From JAZKHT01 sp040385245 (GTDB lineage Bacteria; Pseudomonadota; Alphaproteobacteria; Rhodobacterales; Rhodobacteraceae): a stretch of DNA of 64,000 bases. The position numbers were made by a program, and so were the translations under genes. The stretch's first letter is position 1. Each line of letters opens with the position of its first letter. The notes beneath the pieces are model-generated. The model saw only the letters and a program-made list of their open reading frames with translations. It was not told the origin of the DNA and searched no databases. The stretch lies in NCBI GenBank assembly GCA_040385245.1, contig JAZKHT010000007.1, forward strand, positions 496,001 through 560,000, read 5' to 3'. Positions 8,753 through 18,500 of the stretch are shown piece by piece.

Positions 8753-11034
8753 GACGGCACCCGGGGCGTGTTGTAGACGTCGATCACCGCGCGCCCAAGT
8801 GCCCCCATGCCATAGCGTGTTTCCACGAACTGCCGCCGGGTCGCGGGATCGGCCGCCACCGCGCCGGGTATCCACGTAGCCAAGGCCTGCGCCGCAGCGA
8901 TTGCAGTCACGTCCGCGTCCATCAACAAACCACCCGCCATGCCGTCCCGCAGCATCGCATCGCGCACACCGCCGACATCGCAGGCCGCAACCGCCAGACC
9001 GCAGGCCTGCGCTTCGATCAGGACGTTCGGCGTTCCTTCGACCCTGCTCATCAGCAGCAGAAGATCGGACCCGCCATACAGATCGTCGGGGTTCGACACG
9101 GATTCGCGCACCAGCAGATCATCAAGGCCAAGAGGGCCAAGATTTTCCAACATTTCATTCAGGAAAGGCCCGGTCCCCGACAGCGATGCCGTGAACCGGA
9201 AAGGCGCGATCCGGCGCAGTTCGGCCAAAGTGTGCAACCACAGCATCGGCCGCTTGTTGGCCGCAAACCGGAACACACCCCCGATACGGATCGGGTCAGT
9301 CCCGACCGCGCGCGGCTGGGCCAGCAGCCGGAACCGCGACGTGTCCACGGCATTGGCCAGCACTGGCACCGATCCGGGCCGCAGGCCAAGCCAGCCTTCG
9401 TAATCGCGCGCGCCCGCATCTGCGTTTGCGGTCAGGCGGGCATTGGCGCGGTTGCACAACGCACGGTACAACGTGGCCGATATGGCTGCCCCGCTGTCGG
9501 CCCGCCGGTCCATCGCCATGTTTCGCGCGCTCATCACCAACCGGTCCACGGGTTCCAGCGTGGTGACGATCCCGCAGGACAGGGCCGACCGGTCCTGCCA
9601 GCCATGCAGCACCGATGGCCGCCAGTCCCGCACCAGCTTCCACAAGGCCAGCGTATCGGCCCGGAACGGTGCGGGAAGAACCGCCAGCATGTCCCGCCCG
9701 GACTTGGGCAAACGCTGCGCCTGATCCGGGGTCAGCCGGTCCAGCATGTGGATTGCGACCCCGGCGGCGGTCAGGTCGGGCAGGAAATGCGCGTGGCCCC
9801 GGTCTTCAGCGGTGGAATAAAGCCCCACCGCCAGCCGGTCCTTTGGCAGACCCGCGTTCAGCAGCGACTGCACCAGCATGACCAATTGCCGCTCTGCCCC
9901 GCCCGCGTTCAGCGATGCGTTGACCACCAGCACCCGCCCGCCGCTGAGGATATCGAGCGGGGCATCCCCCTCTGGTCCCGGCGGCAGAGGCAGCAGAAAA
10001 TCCGGGCTGCGGATCGCATCGGCGCTGCGGATATCACCGCTGAACGTGGCGTGGGCGGCATCATCAAAGGGGGCAATGGCGAGCAATGCCCCCGCCGTCT
10101 CGCCCAAGGGCATATCGCGCCGCCACAGCCATGCCAGCACCCCGATCCGGCCTGCGTCCATCAAAAGGCGCGCGCATCTTTCCCATTCGGTCGCGGGCAC
10201 CTGTTGGGCGGACAATCCCCGCGCGGCACGGTCGATCATCGTCAGGAACAGCGCCTCTTGCCCCGTCATCTGCGCCACGGCCAAACGTTCGGCAAAGGGC
10301 GTCGGGGCCAGCAGGTGGCGGGCGGCGGCATCGCGCGCGGCATCGGTCTGTTCCAGCCGCAGGTTCAGCCGGACCATGTTCAGCAGGCTTTGATACCGCC
10401 CGCGTCCACCATCGCGCGCGGCAACGTCGGCCCAGGTGGCCAGTGCGGCCTTCCAGTCGTTCAAGGATTCGCGCACGCGCGCCAGCCGGACGGCAAAGCG
10501 AAGATCGTTCGGATGGCGGGCACGCCCCGCCTCTGCCTCGGCCCGTGCGTCGCGGAACTGGCCAAGCTGTCGCAACAGATCGATGTGCAAAACCGAGATG
10601 TCGGCACTGTTCCCGTCAGCATCGGCAATCAGCTCCAACGCCTGTTCGGGCCTGATGTCGACCAGTGCCGAAGCCAGCAGAAACCGCGCGTCGGGTTCGG
10701 TCGGGCGGTCGCCGAACACGGAGGTGATGATGTCGATCGCGCGGTCCGGGTCTTCGATCTGCAAGGCATGCCGCGCCTCGCCCAGCGTGGTTTCGACCGA
10801 TCTGACGCCTGCGTTCCACAGGGCCTGCCGCAGCACATGCGACAGCTCTTCCTGACCTGATTGGTGGGTTTGCCGCGCCAGGTATTCCCACAGTCCCGGT
10901 TGATCAGAAGGGCTGAACCCGGATTCCACCAGCCTGATATAGGCCCCGAACCAGTCACCATTCTGGCATAGCGATGCAAGCTGCAACCGGACTTGTGCGG
11001 CGTGGTATCGTCCAGTATCGTTCTGTGAGTTCAA
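8749..11034 (-). CDS. TPR-containing GT4 family glycosyltransferase
   Basis: About 761 aa. The N-terminal 370 residues are helical, TPR-like repeats (for example DPDRAIDIITSVFGDRPTEPDARFLLA in overlapping helices). The C-terminal half is a GT4 transferase: GGAERQLVMLVQSLLNAG near its start and the EX7E-type donor motif EGTPNVLIEAQACGLAV followed by a GGVRD loop near the end. It would transfer a sugar from a nucleotide donor onto a glycan or glycoprotein. The start is uncertain: TTG 11034 is the first candidate that does not run into the divergent methyltransferase gene at 11069, but it lacks a clear ribosome site. It is the first gene of the 8749-6495 operon. Confidence 0.75.
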   Translation of the reverse strand: MNSQNDTGRYHAAQVRLQLASLCQNGDWFGAYIRLVESGFSPSDQPGLWEYLARQTHQSGQEELSHVLRQALWNAGVRSVETTLGEARHALQIEDPDRAIDIITSVFGDRPTEPDARFLLASALVDIRPEQALELIADADGNSADISVLHIDLLRQLGQFRDARAEAEAGRARHPNDLRFAVRLARVRESLNDWKAALATWADVAARDGGRGRYQSLLNMVRLNLRLEQTDAARDAAARHLLAPTPFAERLAVAQMTGQEALFLTMIDRAARGLSAQQVPATEWERCARLLMDAGRIGVLAWLWRRDMPLGETAGALLAIAPFDDAAHATFSGDIRSADAIRSPDFLLPLPPGPEGDAPLDILSGGRVLVVNASLNAGGAERQLVMLVQSLLNAGLPKDRLAVGLYSTAEDRGHAHFLPDLTAAGVAIHMLDRLTPDQAQRLPKSGRDMLAVLPAPFRADTLALWKLVRDWRPSVLHGWQDRSALSCGIVTTLEPVDRLVMSARNMAMDRRADSGAAISATLYRALCNRANARLTANADAGARDYEGWLGLRPGSVPVLANAVDTSRFRLLAQPRAVGTDPIRIGGVFRFAANKRPMLWLHTLAELRRIAPFRFTASLSGTGPFLNEMLENLGPLGLDDLLVRESVSNPDDLYGGSDLLLLMSRVEGTPNVLIEAQACGLAVAACDVGGVRDAMLRDGMAGGLLMDADVTAIAAAQALATWIPGAVAADPATRRQFVETRYGMGALGRAVIDVYNTPRVPS

Positions 11035-11068
11035 GATTTTAACACAAATTAACGAAGGCGTGGTCACT

Positions 11069-12808
11069 ATGTCCACCGACCCGAACCTTGGCAACCGCGT
11101 TGTTCCTGCGCAGGCAAACGTTCCCACCATGGTGACGACCGCCGACATTGCGCTGGTACGGGATATGGCCGCCAATCTGTTGCCGGATGACACCGTGATA
11201 GAGGTGGGGCCGTGGCTGGGTGCCTTTTCGGTTCACCTTGCGCGGCACGCCGATCTGCATGTCATCGACACATTCATCTGGACCAAGGATCACGCAAAGC
11301 GCCTTCCCAATGTGCTGACCCCCGGCGTCAGCTTTGAACCCCTGTTCAAAGCGAACCTTGCCGCGCGCGGGCTGGTGGCGACCGTCCATACGACGGACAT
11401 CGCCCAGTTTGTCTGGACCGGCGGCCCGATCAAGCTTTGTGTGATAGATCTGCCCAAAAAGGCCGAAGACTTGCGCCGCACCCTGCGGGCCATCGCGCCC
11501 GGTGTGACGGCGGATACCACGATTCTGATCAAAAACGGTCTGAACCCTCAATTCCCCGAAATGCTGGACTACGCGGTATCCCTGATCGATACCGGCGCGC
11601 TGGTTTATGCCGCAAGCGACGCCCCGCCTGACAGCAATATGCTGGTGCTGCGCGGTGTGCCGGATGCCGATCTGACGGCGGCCCTTTCGGCGCCGACCAC
11701 CCAACCTGCGACAGTCGCACCGCAGTCGATGAACGCGCTGGGTGTGGTGCAGCTTGGCGGGCTGCGGCGCATGCTGGAAGCGGGGCATTTCACCGACGCT
11801 TATACCCGGTTGTCCGAGTCCGCCCCTGATCAAAGCCTGATCCGCCAGTGGCAAAAGCTGGAACCGACGATGATCGAAGACGGCGTTGACCCCACCGCCT
11901 TGCACTGCTTTTCGGAGATTTTCAGCGCACATCATTCCATTAACGTCAAACCGGCAATCCACTTTCACAAGTCGCCGGACATGGTGATGCGGGCCTGGTG
12001 GCAGAACAACGCAGACAAGCCGTGGCGCGGTTCGTCGTTCCATCCCGAAATCCTGACGCGGGCCTTTGACTTTGGCTATATGGGATGGCCAAGCAAGGTG
12101 CAGGAACTTGTGCGCGGGTTGGATGTGCTGGACGTTGGCTGCGGCCCCGGTCTGCACGGATTGGGCTATCTTGCCGCCGGGGCAAAATCCTATACCGGCG
12201 TTGACCCGATCGTGAAGATGGACGCCGACCGGTCCAAGAACCTGACGGGCAAGCGGAAAGAGAACTTCGGCTGGACCCCCCGTGAAATGGCCGCGCTGAT
12301 AGAGCCGTGGCACATCTCTGCCCTGCCGACCAACGAACTGCCGCAAGAGCGGATGTATGACATCGTCACTTTGCACAACGTGACGGAACATCTGACCTTT
12401 ATTGAATCGATCTTTGCCGACATCGCGGTGCGGCTGCGTCCGGGTGGGCAGATCCTGTACAACCACCACAACTATTTCGCGTGGAACGGCCATCACCAGC
12501 CGCCCAAGACCGTCGCCGCCATTGATCTGGACGATCCTGAACAGCGCAAGTTCATCGATTGGGGGCATGTCGGCTATGACCCCGCGCCCGACCATTACAT
12601 CGCGCGCGGCCTGAACCGGTTTCGTCTGGACCAGATGCTGGACCTGACGCGCAAATACTTTGACATTCAGGTCGCGCAGGAAATCCCGTCGCGTCCGGAA
12701 ACCGGGGTCGACCGGCTGACAGACACCATCCGCCAACGATATCCGCACCTGACCGACCGCGATTTCACTATTCAGAACCTGCTGGTCATCGGCAAGGTGC
12801 GGTTATGA
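11069..12808 (+). CDS. Bimodular protein with C-terminal SAM-dependent methyltransferase
   Basis: About 579 aa; ATG 11069 is preferred (AAGG 11 bases upstream), with an in-frame GTG at 11060 as alternative. Residues about 20-205 look like a class I Rossmann domain (TVIEVGPWLGAFSVHLARHA), in which the glycine motif is altered to EVGPWLG. Residues about 340-560 are a clear methyltransferase domain with VLDVGCGPGLHGLGYL (motif I), TGVDP (post-I acidic residue) and a late LHNVTEHL. Substrate unknown; the setting between glycosyltransferases and a second methyltransferase suggests O-methylation of a glycan. It is divergent from the TPR-glycosyltransferase and convergent, by 6 bp of overlap, with the next gene. 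Confidence 0.8.
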   Translation: MSTDPNLGNRVVPAQANVPTMVTTADIALVRDMAANLLPDDTVIEVGPWLGAFSVHLARHADLHVIDTFIWTKDHAKRLPNVLTPGVSFEPLFKANLAARGLVATVHTTDIAQFVWTGGPIKLCVIDLPKKAEDLRRTLRAIAPGVTADTTILIKNGLNPQFPEMLDYAVSLIDTGALVYAASDAPPDSNMLVLRGVPDADLTAALSAPTTQPATVAPQSMNALGVVQLGGLRRMLEAGHFTDAYTRLSESAPDQSLIRQWQKLEPTMIEDGVDPTALHCFSEIFSAHHSINVKPAIHFHKSPDMVMRAWWQNNADKPWRGSSFHPEILTRAFDFGYMGWPSKVQELVRGLDVLDVGCGPGLHGLGYLAAGAKSYTGVDPIVKMDADRSKNLTGKRKENFGWTPREMAALIEPWHISALPTNELPQERMYDIVTLHNVTEHLTFIESIFADIAVRLRPGGQILYNHHNYFAWNGHHQPPKTVAAIDLDDPEQRKFIDWGHVGYDPAPDHYIARGLNRFRLDQMLDLTRKYFDIQVAQEIPSRPETGVDRLTDTIRQRYPHLTDRDFTIQNLLVIGKVRL

Positions 12809-13501
12809 TGCCTGAAATTCGGGCAGTCTGTCCCGTTCGATGACGAATTCAAAGCTGGGGGTCGCTTTGGTGGCAATGTCCGTCAGATAGGCCGTGATGC
12901 TTTCATCCTCGAACAACCGGTCGGGGGCGAACAGGTTCGGCTTCAGGTAAAGCCGCCCACCGTCGTTCATCCGGCTTTTCAGATCGGCAAGAAAGAACTG
13001 CCATTCGCCCAGATCCCAGCTTGCCGCACCCGGACGGGCAAAGTCGCCACGGTCAAACTTGATGGCTATCGCGGTGATCAAGTCAAAGCCTGTCAGCCGC
13101 GCGTCCAGCCGCGTTTTCGGATGCACAAGGTCGGGCAGATAATCCACACCAAGACAGGCCGCCATCTGCATATACATCGGCGAATTGACATCCATGCCGA
13201 TGCCGTCATGCCCCAACACCTTGGCAATATACAGAAATATCCCCGACCCGCAGCCTACATCCAGAATGCGTTTCGGGTGTTGCTCGGTGTGCAGGCCCAT
13301 CGCCAGAACGTGGCGCAGGTGATACTTCAACCACGTTTCCAGATCAAAGTACTTGGCGTAGTTGTGTTCAAGACGTGTGACCAGATCAACCTGATAGGGG
13401 TCACTGATGGCACTGTTTCGCGCTGCGTAGTGGTCGCGAAGCCGGTCCCACGCGCCAACATCGGCTTGTTCCAAAAGGCTTTCAAGACTGGGTGATGGCA
13501 T
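12803..13501 (-). CDS. Class I SAM-dependent methyltransferase
   Basis: 232 aa. The SAM-binding motif is RILDVGCGSGIFLYIAKVLGH, followed by GIGMDVNSPMY with the ribose-binding Asp, and LITAIAIKFDRGDF at motif II. No membrane or export signal. The 3' end overlaps the convergent bimodular methyltransferase by six bases. Family members of this kind are often found in surface polysaccharide loci. The substrate is not predictable from sequence. The start at ATG 13501 has GGTTTCC upstream, which is a poor ribosome site, but the frame is otherwise convincing. Confidence 0.75.
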   Translation of the reverse strand: MPSPSLESLLEQADVGAWDRLRDHYAARNSAISDPYQVDLVTRLEHNYAKYFDLETWLKYHLRHVLAMGLHTEQHPKRILDVGCGSGIFLYIAKVLGHDGIGMDVNSPMYMQMAACLGVDYLPDLVHPKTRLDARLTGFDLITAIAIKFDRGDFARPGAASWDLGEWQFFLADLKSRMNDGGRLYLKPNLFAPDRLFEDESITAYLTDIATKATPSFEFVIERDRLPEFQAS

Positions 13502-13665
13502 GGGAAACCTGCATGATTAAACAATGCTAATAGAGCCCGAAGAATGCGCGGACACAAGTAAAACCCGATCCCCGCGACCCTGCGCCCCCTGCTGAAATTC
13601 CCGGCAGTTCAGTGCTTGGATGGTCAGGAATTCTGTACCTGACACCCAGGCCGCCCTTATTCATC

Positions 13666-13693
13666 TTGACGTTTTTGACCATTCGATTATTTC
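13666..13693 (+). promoter_or_regulatory. Possible promoter of the TetR-RND operon
   Basis: TTGACG at 13666-13671 and TATTTC at 13688-13693 are spaced by 16 bases and lie just upstream of the palindrome at 13698. The -10 match is weak, so this is a suggestion only. Confidence 0.35.
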
Positions 13694-13697
13694 CACT

Positions 13698-13713
13698 GAA
13701 TGAACGTTCATTC
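13698..13713. promoter_or_regulatory. Perfect 16-bp palindrome, probable TetR operator
   Basis: GAATGAACGTTCATTC is a perfect inverted repeat located 37 bases before the TetR start codon and directly after a possible -10 element. Position and symmetry fit an autoregulatory operator controlling the regulator and the downstream efflux genes. Confidence 0.75.
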
Positions 13714-13749
13714 TTGCTGCACTGCAGCGTTCCGAAAGACTTTGCCGAC

Positions 13750-14373
13750 ATGACCATCGCAACCCCTTCCGCCTTTCCCCCTGTCGCCGACCAGCGCAGC
13801 GCCGAGATCCTTGACCGGGTCCGCCGGGCCTTTGCTGAAAAGGGCTTTGACGGGGCATCCATGCAGGATCTTGCCCGCGCCACCGGGATGAGCGTGGGGA
13901 ACTTTTACCGCTATTTCCCGTCCAAGGCCGCCATCGTCGAGGCGCTGATCACCCGCGATCTGGCCGAGATCGAGGCGCAGTTTTCTGCGATCATGGAATC
14001 GGGCGATCCGTTGACAGGTCTGCGCGCGACGCTGCGCCACCGCATCACCACCGATTGTGCCGCAGACGGCCAACTGTGGGCCGAAATCACCGCCGCCGCC
14101 CTGCGGAAATCCGAAATCAGCGCGATCACCACCCATATGGAAACGGTGATCGTGCGGAACCTGTGCAGCGTCTTTGCGCACGCCACCGGTTTGCCGGTTG
14201 ACGAGGCGCAGCGGCGCTACAACTCTCATGCGTTGCTGCTGGTGATGCTGGTCAAGGCCAGCGCCATGCATCCGGGGCAACCGGGGATCAACCGTGAAAA
14301 CCTGTCGGCACTGGTGCTGCGCACCGTTGACCGCACCCTTGACGAAGTCGCCAGCGACGCTGCGAAAGGCTGA
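13750..14373 (+). CDS. TetR family repressor of the RND efflux operon
   Basis: 207 aa. ATG 13750 is chosen because the usual TetR helix-turn-helix then begins at the expected distance (ILDRVRRAFAEKGFDGASM, then LARATGMSVGNFYRYFPSK at about residues 40-60); the upstream in-frame extension runs through the operator. The C-terminal ligand domain is of ordinary length. The stop codon is seven bases before the adaptor start, so regulator, adaptor and pump form one operon. It probably represses its own promoter through the palindrome at 13698 until a toxic substrate binds. Confidence 0.88.
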   Translation: MTIATPSAFPPVADQRSAEILDRVRRAFAEKGFDGASMQDLARATGMSVGNFYRYFPSKAAIVEALITRDLAEIEAQFSAIMESGDPLTGLRATLRHRITTDCAADGQLWAEITAAALRKSEISAITTHMETVIVRNLCSVFAHATGLPVDEAQRRYNSHALLLVMLVKASAMHPGQPGINRENLSALVLRTVDRTLDEVASDAAKG

Positions 14374-14380
14374 TACTACC

Positions 14381-15553
14381 ATGCGTTCCGTTTCCCTTTT
14401 TCCTGCCGTGTTCACAGCCCTTCTGCTTGCCATGCCGCTGCATGCCGAAACCGAAACGGCTGTTGCACCGGCCCCGGTTCTGCCAGCCATTTCTGTGTCA
14501 CCTGTCGAGCCGCGACTTCTGCGGGACCGCGTGCTGACATCGGGCCTTGTCGGGCCGGTTGAACGGGTGCAGGTGGCCCCCCTGATCGAAGGCCAGCCCA
14601 TCGAAACGCTTGAGGCGGACGTGGGCGATGTGGTCAGTGCGGGTCAGGTTCTGGCCCGTCTGTCGCCAACGACGCTAGAGCTGCAGAAAAGCCAGTTCAC
14701 CGCCGCGCTTGCATCCGCCAAAGCGACCATCGCCCAAGCCGAGGCGCAACTGCTGGAGGCGCGATCCAGCGCGGACGAGGCGCAGCGCGTCAACGAACGG
14801 ACCGCCGCGCTGAAACAACAAGGCACCGCATCGCAGGCCGCTGCCGATCAGGCATCCGCCGCCGCCGTATCCGCCACCGCCCGCGTCACCGTCGCCGTTC
14901 AATCGCTTGAGGCGGCGCGCGCCCAACTGACCCTGGCGCAGGCGCAGCTTGCCAACATCGACCTGCAACTGTCGCGGACCGAGGTGCGGGCACCCGTGTC
15001 CGGCGAAATTGCCGAACGCAACGCGCTTGTCGGGTCCATCGCCACGGCTGCGGGCCAACCGATGTTCGCCATCATCCGCGACGGTGCGCTGGAACTGAAC
15101 GCCGATGTGGCCGAGATTGATCTGATCCGTCTGGCCCCCGGCCAAAAGGTGCGCATGCTGGCCGTAGGGTCGCCCGATCCTATGGATGGCACCGTGCGGC
15201 TGGTGGAACCCACGATTGATGTGACCACCCGCCTGGGCCGCGCCCGCATTTCCATTGCCGACAGCAGCAAGATCCGCGCGGGCATGTTCATGGACGCCGA
15301 AATCCTTGTGGTGGAACGCGAAACCCTTGCCGTGCCGGTGACGGCCGTTGGTGCCACCGCCGATGGTGCCACGATCATGAAGGTGACCGATGGCGTGGTC
15401 GCCCGCGTGCCGGTGCGAACCGGCATCCGCGACAATGGCTGGGTTGAGATCGTCGAAGGTCTGGCCGCCGGTGATCTGGTCGTGACCAAGGCCGGCGCTT
15501 TCGTGCGCGACGGTGATCGCATCAACCCCGTGCCCGTCGGGGCGGATATGTGA
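14381..15553 (+). CDS. RND efflux periplasmic adaptor (membrane fusion protein)
   Basis: 390 aa. The ATG at 14381 follows AAAGG and opens a signal peptide (MRSVSLFPAVFTALLLAMPLHA). The protein shows the standard adaptor layout: a barrel-sandwich half (VEPRLLRDRVLTSGLVGPVE, GDVVSAGQVLARL), a coiled coil rich in Ala, Gln and Glu (about residues 95-220), the second lipoyl half with RAPVSGEIAERNALVG-like sequence, and a beta-barrel/membrane-proximal domain. It lacks a lipobox Cys, so it is periplasmic rather than lipid-anchored. It would bridge the inner-membrane pump encoded next and an outer-membrane channel encoded elsewhere. Confidence 0.92.
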   Translation: MRSVSLFPAVFTALLLAMPLHAETETAVAPAPVLPAISVSPVEPRLLRDRVLTSGLVGPVERVQVAPLIEGQPIETLEADVGDVVSAGQVLARLSPTTLELQKSQFTAALASAKATIAQAEAQLLEARSSADEAQRVNERTAALKQQGTASQAAADQASAAAVSATARVTVAVQSLEAARAQLTLAQAQLANIDLQLSRTEVRAPVSGEIAERNALVGSIATAAGQPMFAIIRDGALELNADVAEIDLIRLAPGQKVRMLAVGSPDPMDGTVRLVEPTIDVTTRLGRARISIADSSKIRAGMFMDAEILVVERETLAVPVTAVGATADGATIMKVTDGVVARVPVRTGIRDNGWVEIVEGLAAGDLVVTKAGAFVRDGDRINPVPVGADM

Positions 15554-15563
15554 GGAGCGCGCC

Positions 15564-18500
15564 ATGAACTTCTCCGCCTGGTCCATCCGAAACCCCATCG
15601 CGCCGCTGCTGGCCTTTTTCATGTTGATGGTGCTGGGCTGGCAGTCCTTTAACAGCCTGCCGATCACCCGGTTTCCGAACATCGACGTGCCCTTGGTCGC
15701 CGTCTCTGTCAGCCAGTCCGGCGCCGCCCCGGCCGAGATGGAAACCCAGGTAACCAAGGAAATCGAGGATGCCGTCGCGGGCATCACCGGGGTCAAGAAC
15801 ATCATTTCAACGGTGACGGACGGCAACTCGACCACCGCGGTCGAATTCCGCATGGAAGTGCCGACTGAAAAGGCCGTGCAGGACGTAAAGGACGCCATTG
15901 ATCAGATCCGGGGCAACCTGCCCGGTGACATTGACGCCCCTGTCGTCACCAAGATCGACGTCGAAGGTCAGGCGATCATGACCTTTGCGGTTCAGGCCCC
16001 CGACATGACCATCGAAGAACTGTCATGGTTCGTCGATGACACCATCAAACGCGCCATTCAGGGCCGCCCCGGCATTGGCCGTGTCGACCGCTACGGTGGG
16101 GCCGAACGGGAAATCCGGGTCGAACTGAACCCGGTCAAGCTGGACAGCTATGGCATCACCGCCACCGCCGTGAACGCGCAGTTGCGCGCGACCAACGCCG
16201 ATCTTGGCGCGGGCCGGTCAGAGATTGGCGCGGGCGAACAGGCGATCCGCCTGCTGGGCGACGCATCAACCGTGGAACGCCTGGCCAATACGACCATCGC
16301 CCTGTCAGCCGGGCGCCACGTCCGCCTGTCCGATCTGGGCGAGGTGCTGGATACCTACGAAGAGCTGCGGTCGTTCTCTCGTCTGAACGGCGAACAGGTC
16401 GTGACCTTTGCTGTCTTCCGCGCCAAGGGCGCGTCAGAGGTGTCGGTGGCCGAAGTGGTCAACGAACAACTTGATCTGGTCCGCGCCGCCAACCCCGAGG
16501 TGCAGATCAAGCTGGTCGATGAAACCGTCTTTTACACCTATGGCAACTACGAAGCCGCACTTCACACCCTGATCGAGGGCGCGATTCTGGCCGTTTTGGT
16601 GGTGCTGGCCTTCCTGAAAAACTGGCGCGCCACGCTGATCGCTGCCGTGGCCCTGCCACTGTCGGCGGTGCCGACGTTCTGGATCATGGATCTGCTGGGC
16701 TTTTCGCTGAACCTCGTCAGCTTTCTGGCGATCACTCTGGCCACGGGGATTTTGGTCGACGATGCGATTGTCGAGATCGAGAATATCGCCCGACATATCC
16801 GCATGGGTAAAACCCCCTACCGCGCCGCGATCGAGGCTGCAGACGAAATCGGCCTTGCCGTTATCGCAACCACGCTGACCATCGTTGCGGTGTTCGTGCC
16901 GGTGTCGTTCATGCCCGGTATTCCGGGGCAATATTTCCGCCAGTTCGGCCTAACAGTCGCGATTGCGGTGCTGTTTTCGCTGCTGGTCGCGCGTCTGATC
17001 ACACCGATGATGGCCGCCTATCTGATGCGGGCCAAGGACGCGGAAGAAAAGCACGCCGAAGATGGCCCGGTGATGCGCAATTACCTGCGCGTCGTGAAGT
17101 TCACGACGGCAGGCGCGCTGCGGCTGCCCTTTGGACTGCGCATTCCGAACTATTACTTCACCATGGTTGCGGCGATTGTCGTTCTGATCATCTCGGTGTT
17201 TTTCATGGTCCGCATCCCCGGCAGCTTTATCCCGCCCGAAGATGTCAGCCGCATTCCGATTTCCGTTGAACTGCCGCCCGGATCGACGCTTGCGGAAACC
17301 GACCGCACCACGCTGGCCATGGTCGAGGCGATCCGGCAGGTTGACTGGGTGGACAGCGTCTTCGTGCTGGGTGGATCGTCGCCCACCGGCGACCGCGACA
17401 TTCGCCGCGCGTCGGTCACCGTGCTGCTAACGCGTCTGGATCATTCCTTGCTGCTGAAGCTGTCCAAGATCGGGCGGTCCATGCCGATTCTGGGGGGTCT
17501 GGTCCCCGAGGTGGAAAACACCGGCCGCACCGTGCCGCAAAACGTGATCGAGGCGCAGATCTTTGAAAAGCTGGCTCTGATCCCCGATGTCCGCGCGTTC
17601 AAACTGAACGACCGGGGCGAACGCGATCTGTCATTCTCGGTCCTGTCGCAGAACGAGGCCGATCTGAACCTTGCCGTCGCACGACTGGAGGCGGCGTTGT
17701 CGGGCGACCCCGCACTTGCCAACGTGTCGTCCGAAGGGGCGCTGCCCCGGCCTGAAATCCAGATCACCCCCCGCGCGAACGAGGCGGCCCGTTTGGGCAT
17801 CACCACCCGGTCCATCGCCGAAGTGGTGCGTGTCGCCACCATCGGTGATGCGGATGCGGCCCTTGCCAAGCTATCCATCGACAACCGATTGATCCCGGTG
17901 CGGGTTCGCCTGAACGATGCCAGCCGCGAAGACCTTGGCCGTATCGGCGCGCTGAAACTGACGACCGCCAGCGGTGCGACCGTGCCGCTGTCGTCTGTGG
18001 CCGATATCGCGATTGCCGAAGGCCCGTCGATGGTTGACCGCCTGAACCGCGAACGCCGCGCCACCATCGGCGCGAACCTGCCCGTCGGCGTGGCATTGGG
18101 CACCGCAACCGCCCGGTTCAATGAGATCGTGGCGACGGTTGAATTGCCCGCATCTGTCCGCGTCGCGGAATCGGGGGATGCGGAAATTCAGGCCGAACTG
18201 ATGGCCGCCTTTGGCAACGCCATGATCATGGGCCTGATGCTGGTGCTGACTGTTCTGATCCTGCTGTTCGGATCGGTGATTCAGCCCTTCACCATCCTGT
18301 TTTCATTGCCATTGGCCATTGGCGGCGTTGCGGCGGCGCTGATCCTGACCGGGAACGCGGTGTCGATGCCGGTGTTGATCGGTATTCTGATGCTGATGGG
18401 GATCGTAACCAAGAACGCCATCCTGCTGATCGATTTCGCGATCGAGATGCGCAATCAGGGCTACACCCGTTTTGCCGCCGTGATGGAGGCCGGGCACAAA

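Noticed and set aside
9232..10860. 542-codon plus-strand frame
   Set aside because: Antisense to the TPR-glycosyltransferase, whose TPR and GT4 motifs are clear; the frame has no coding character.
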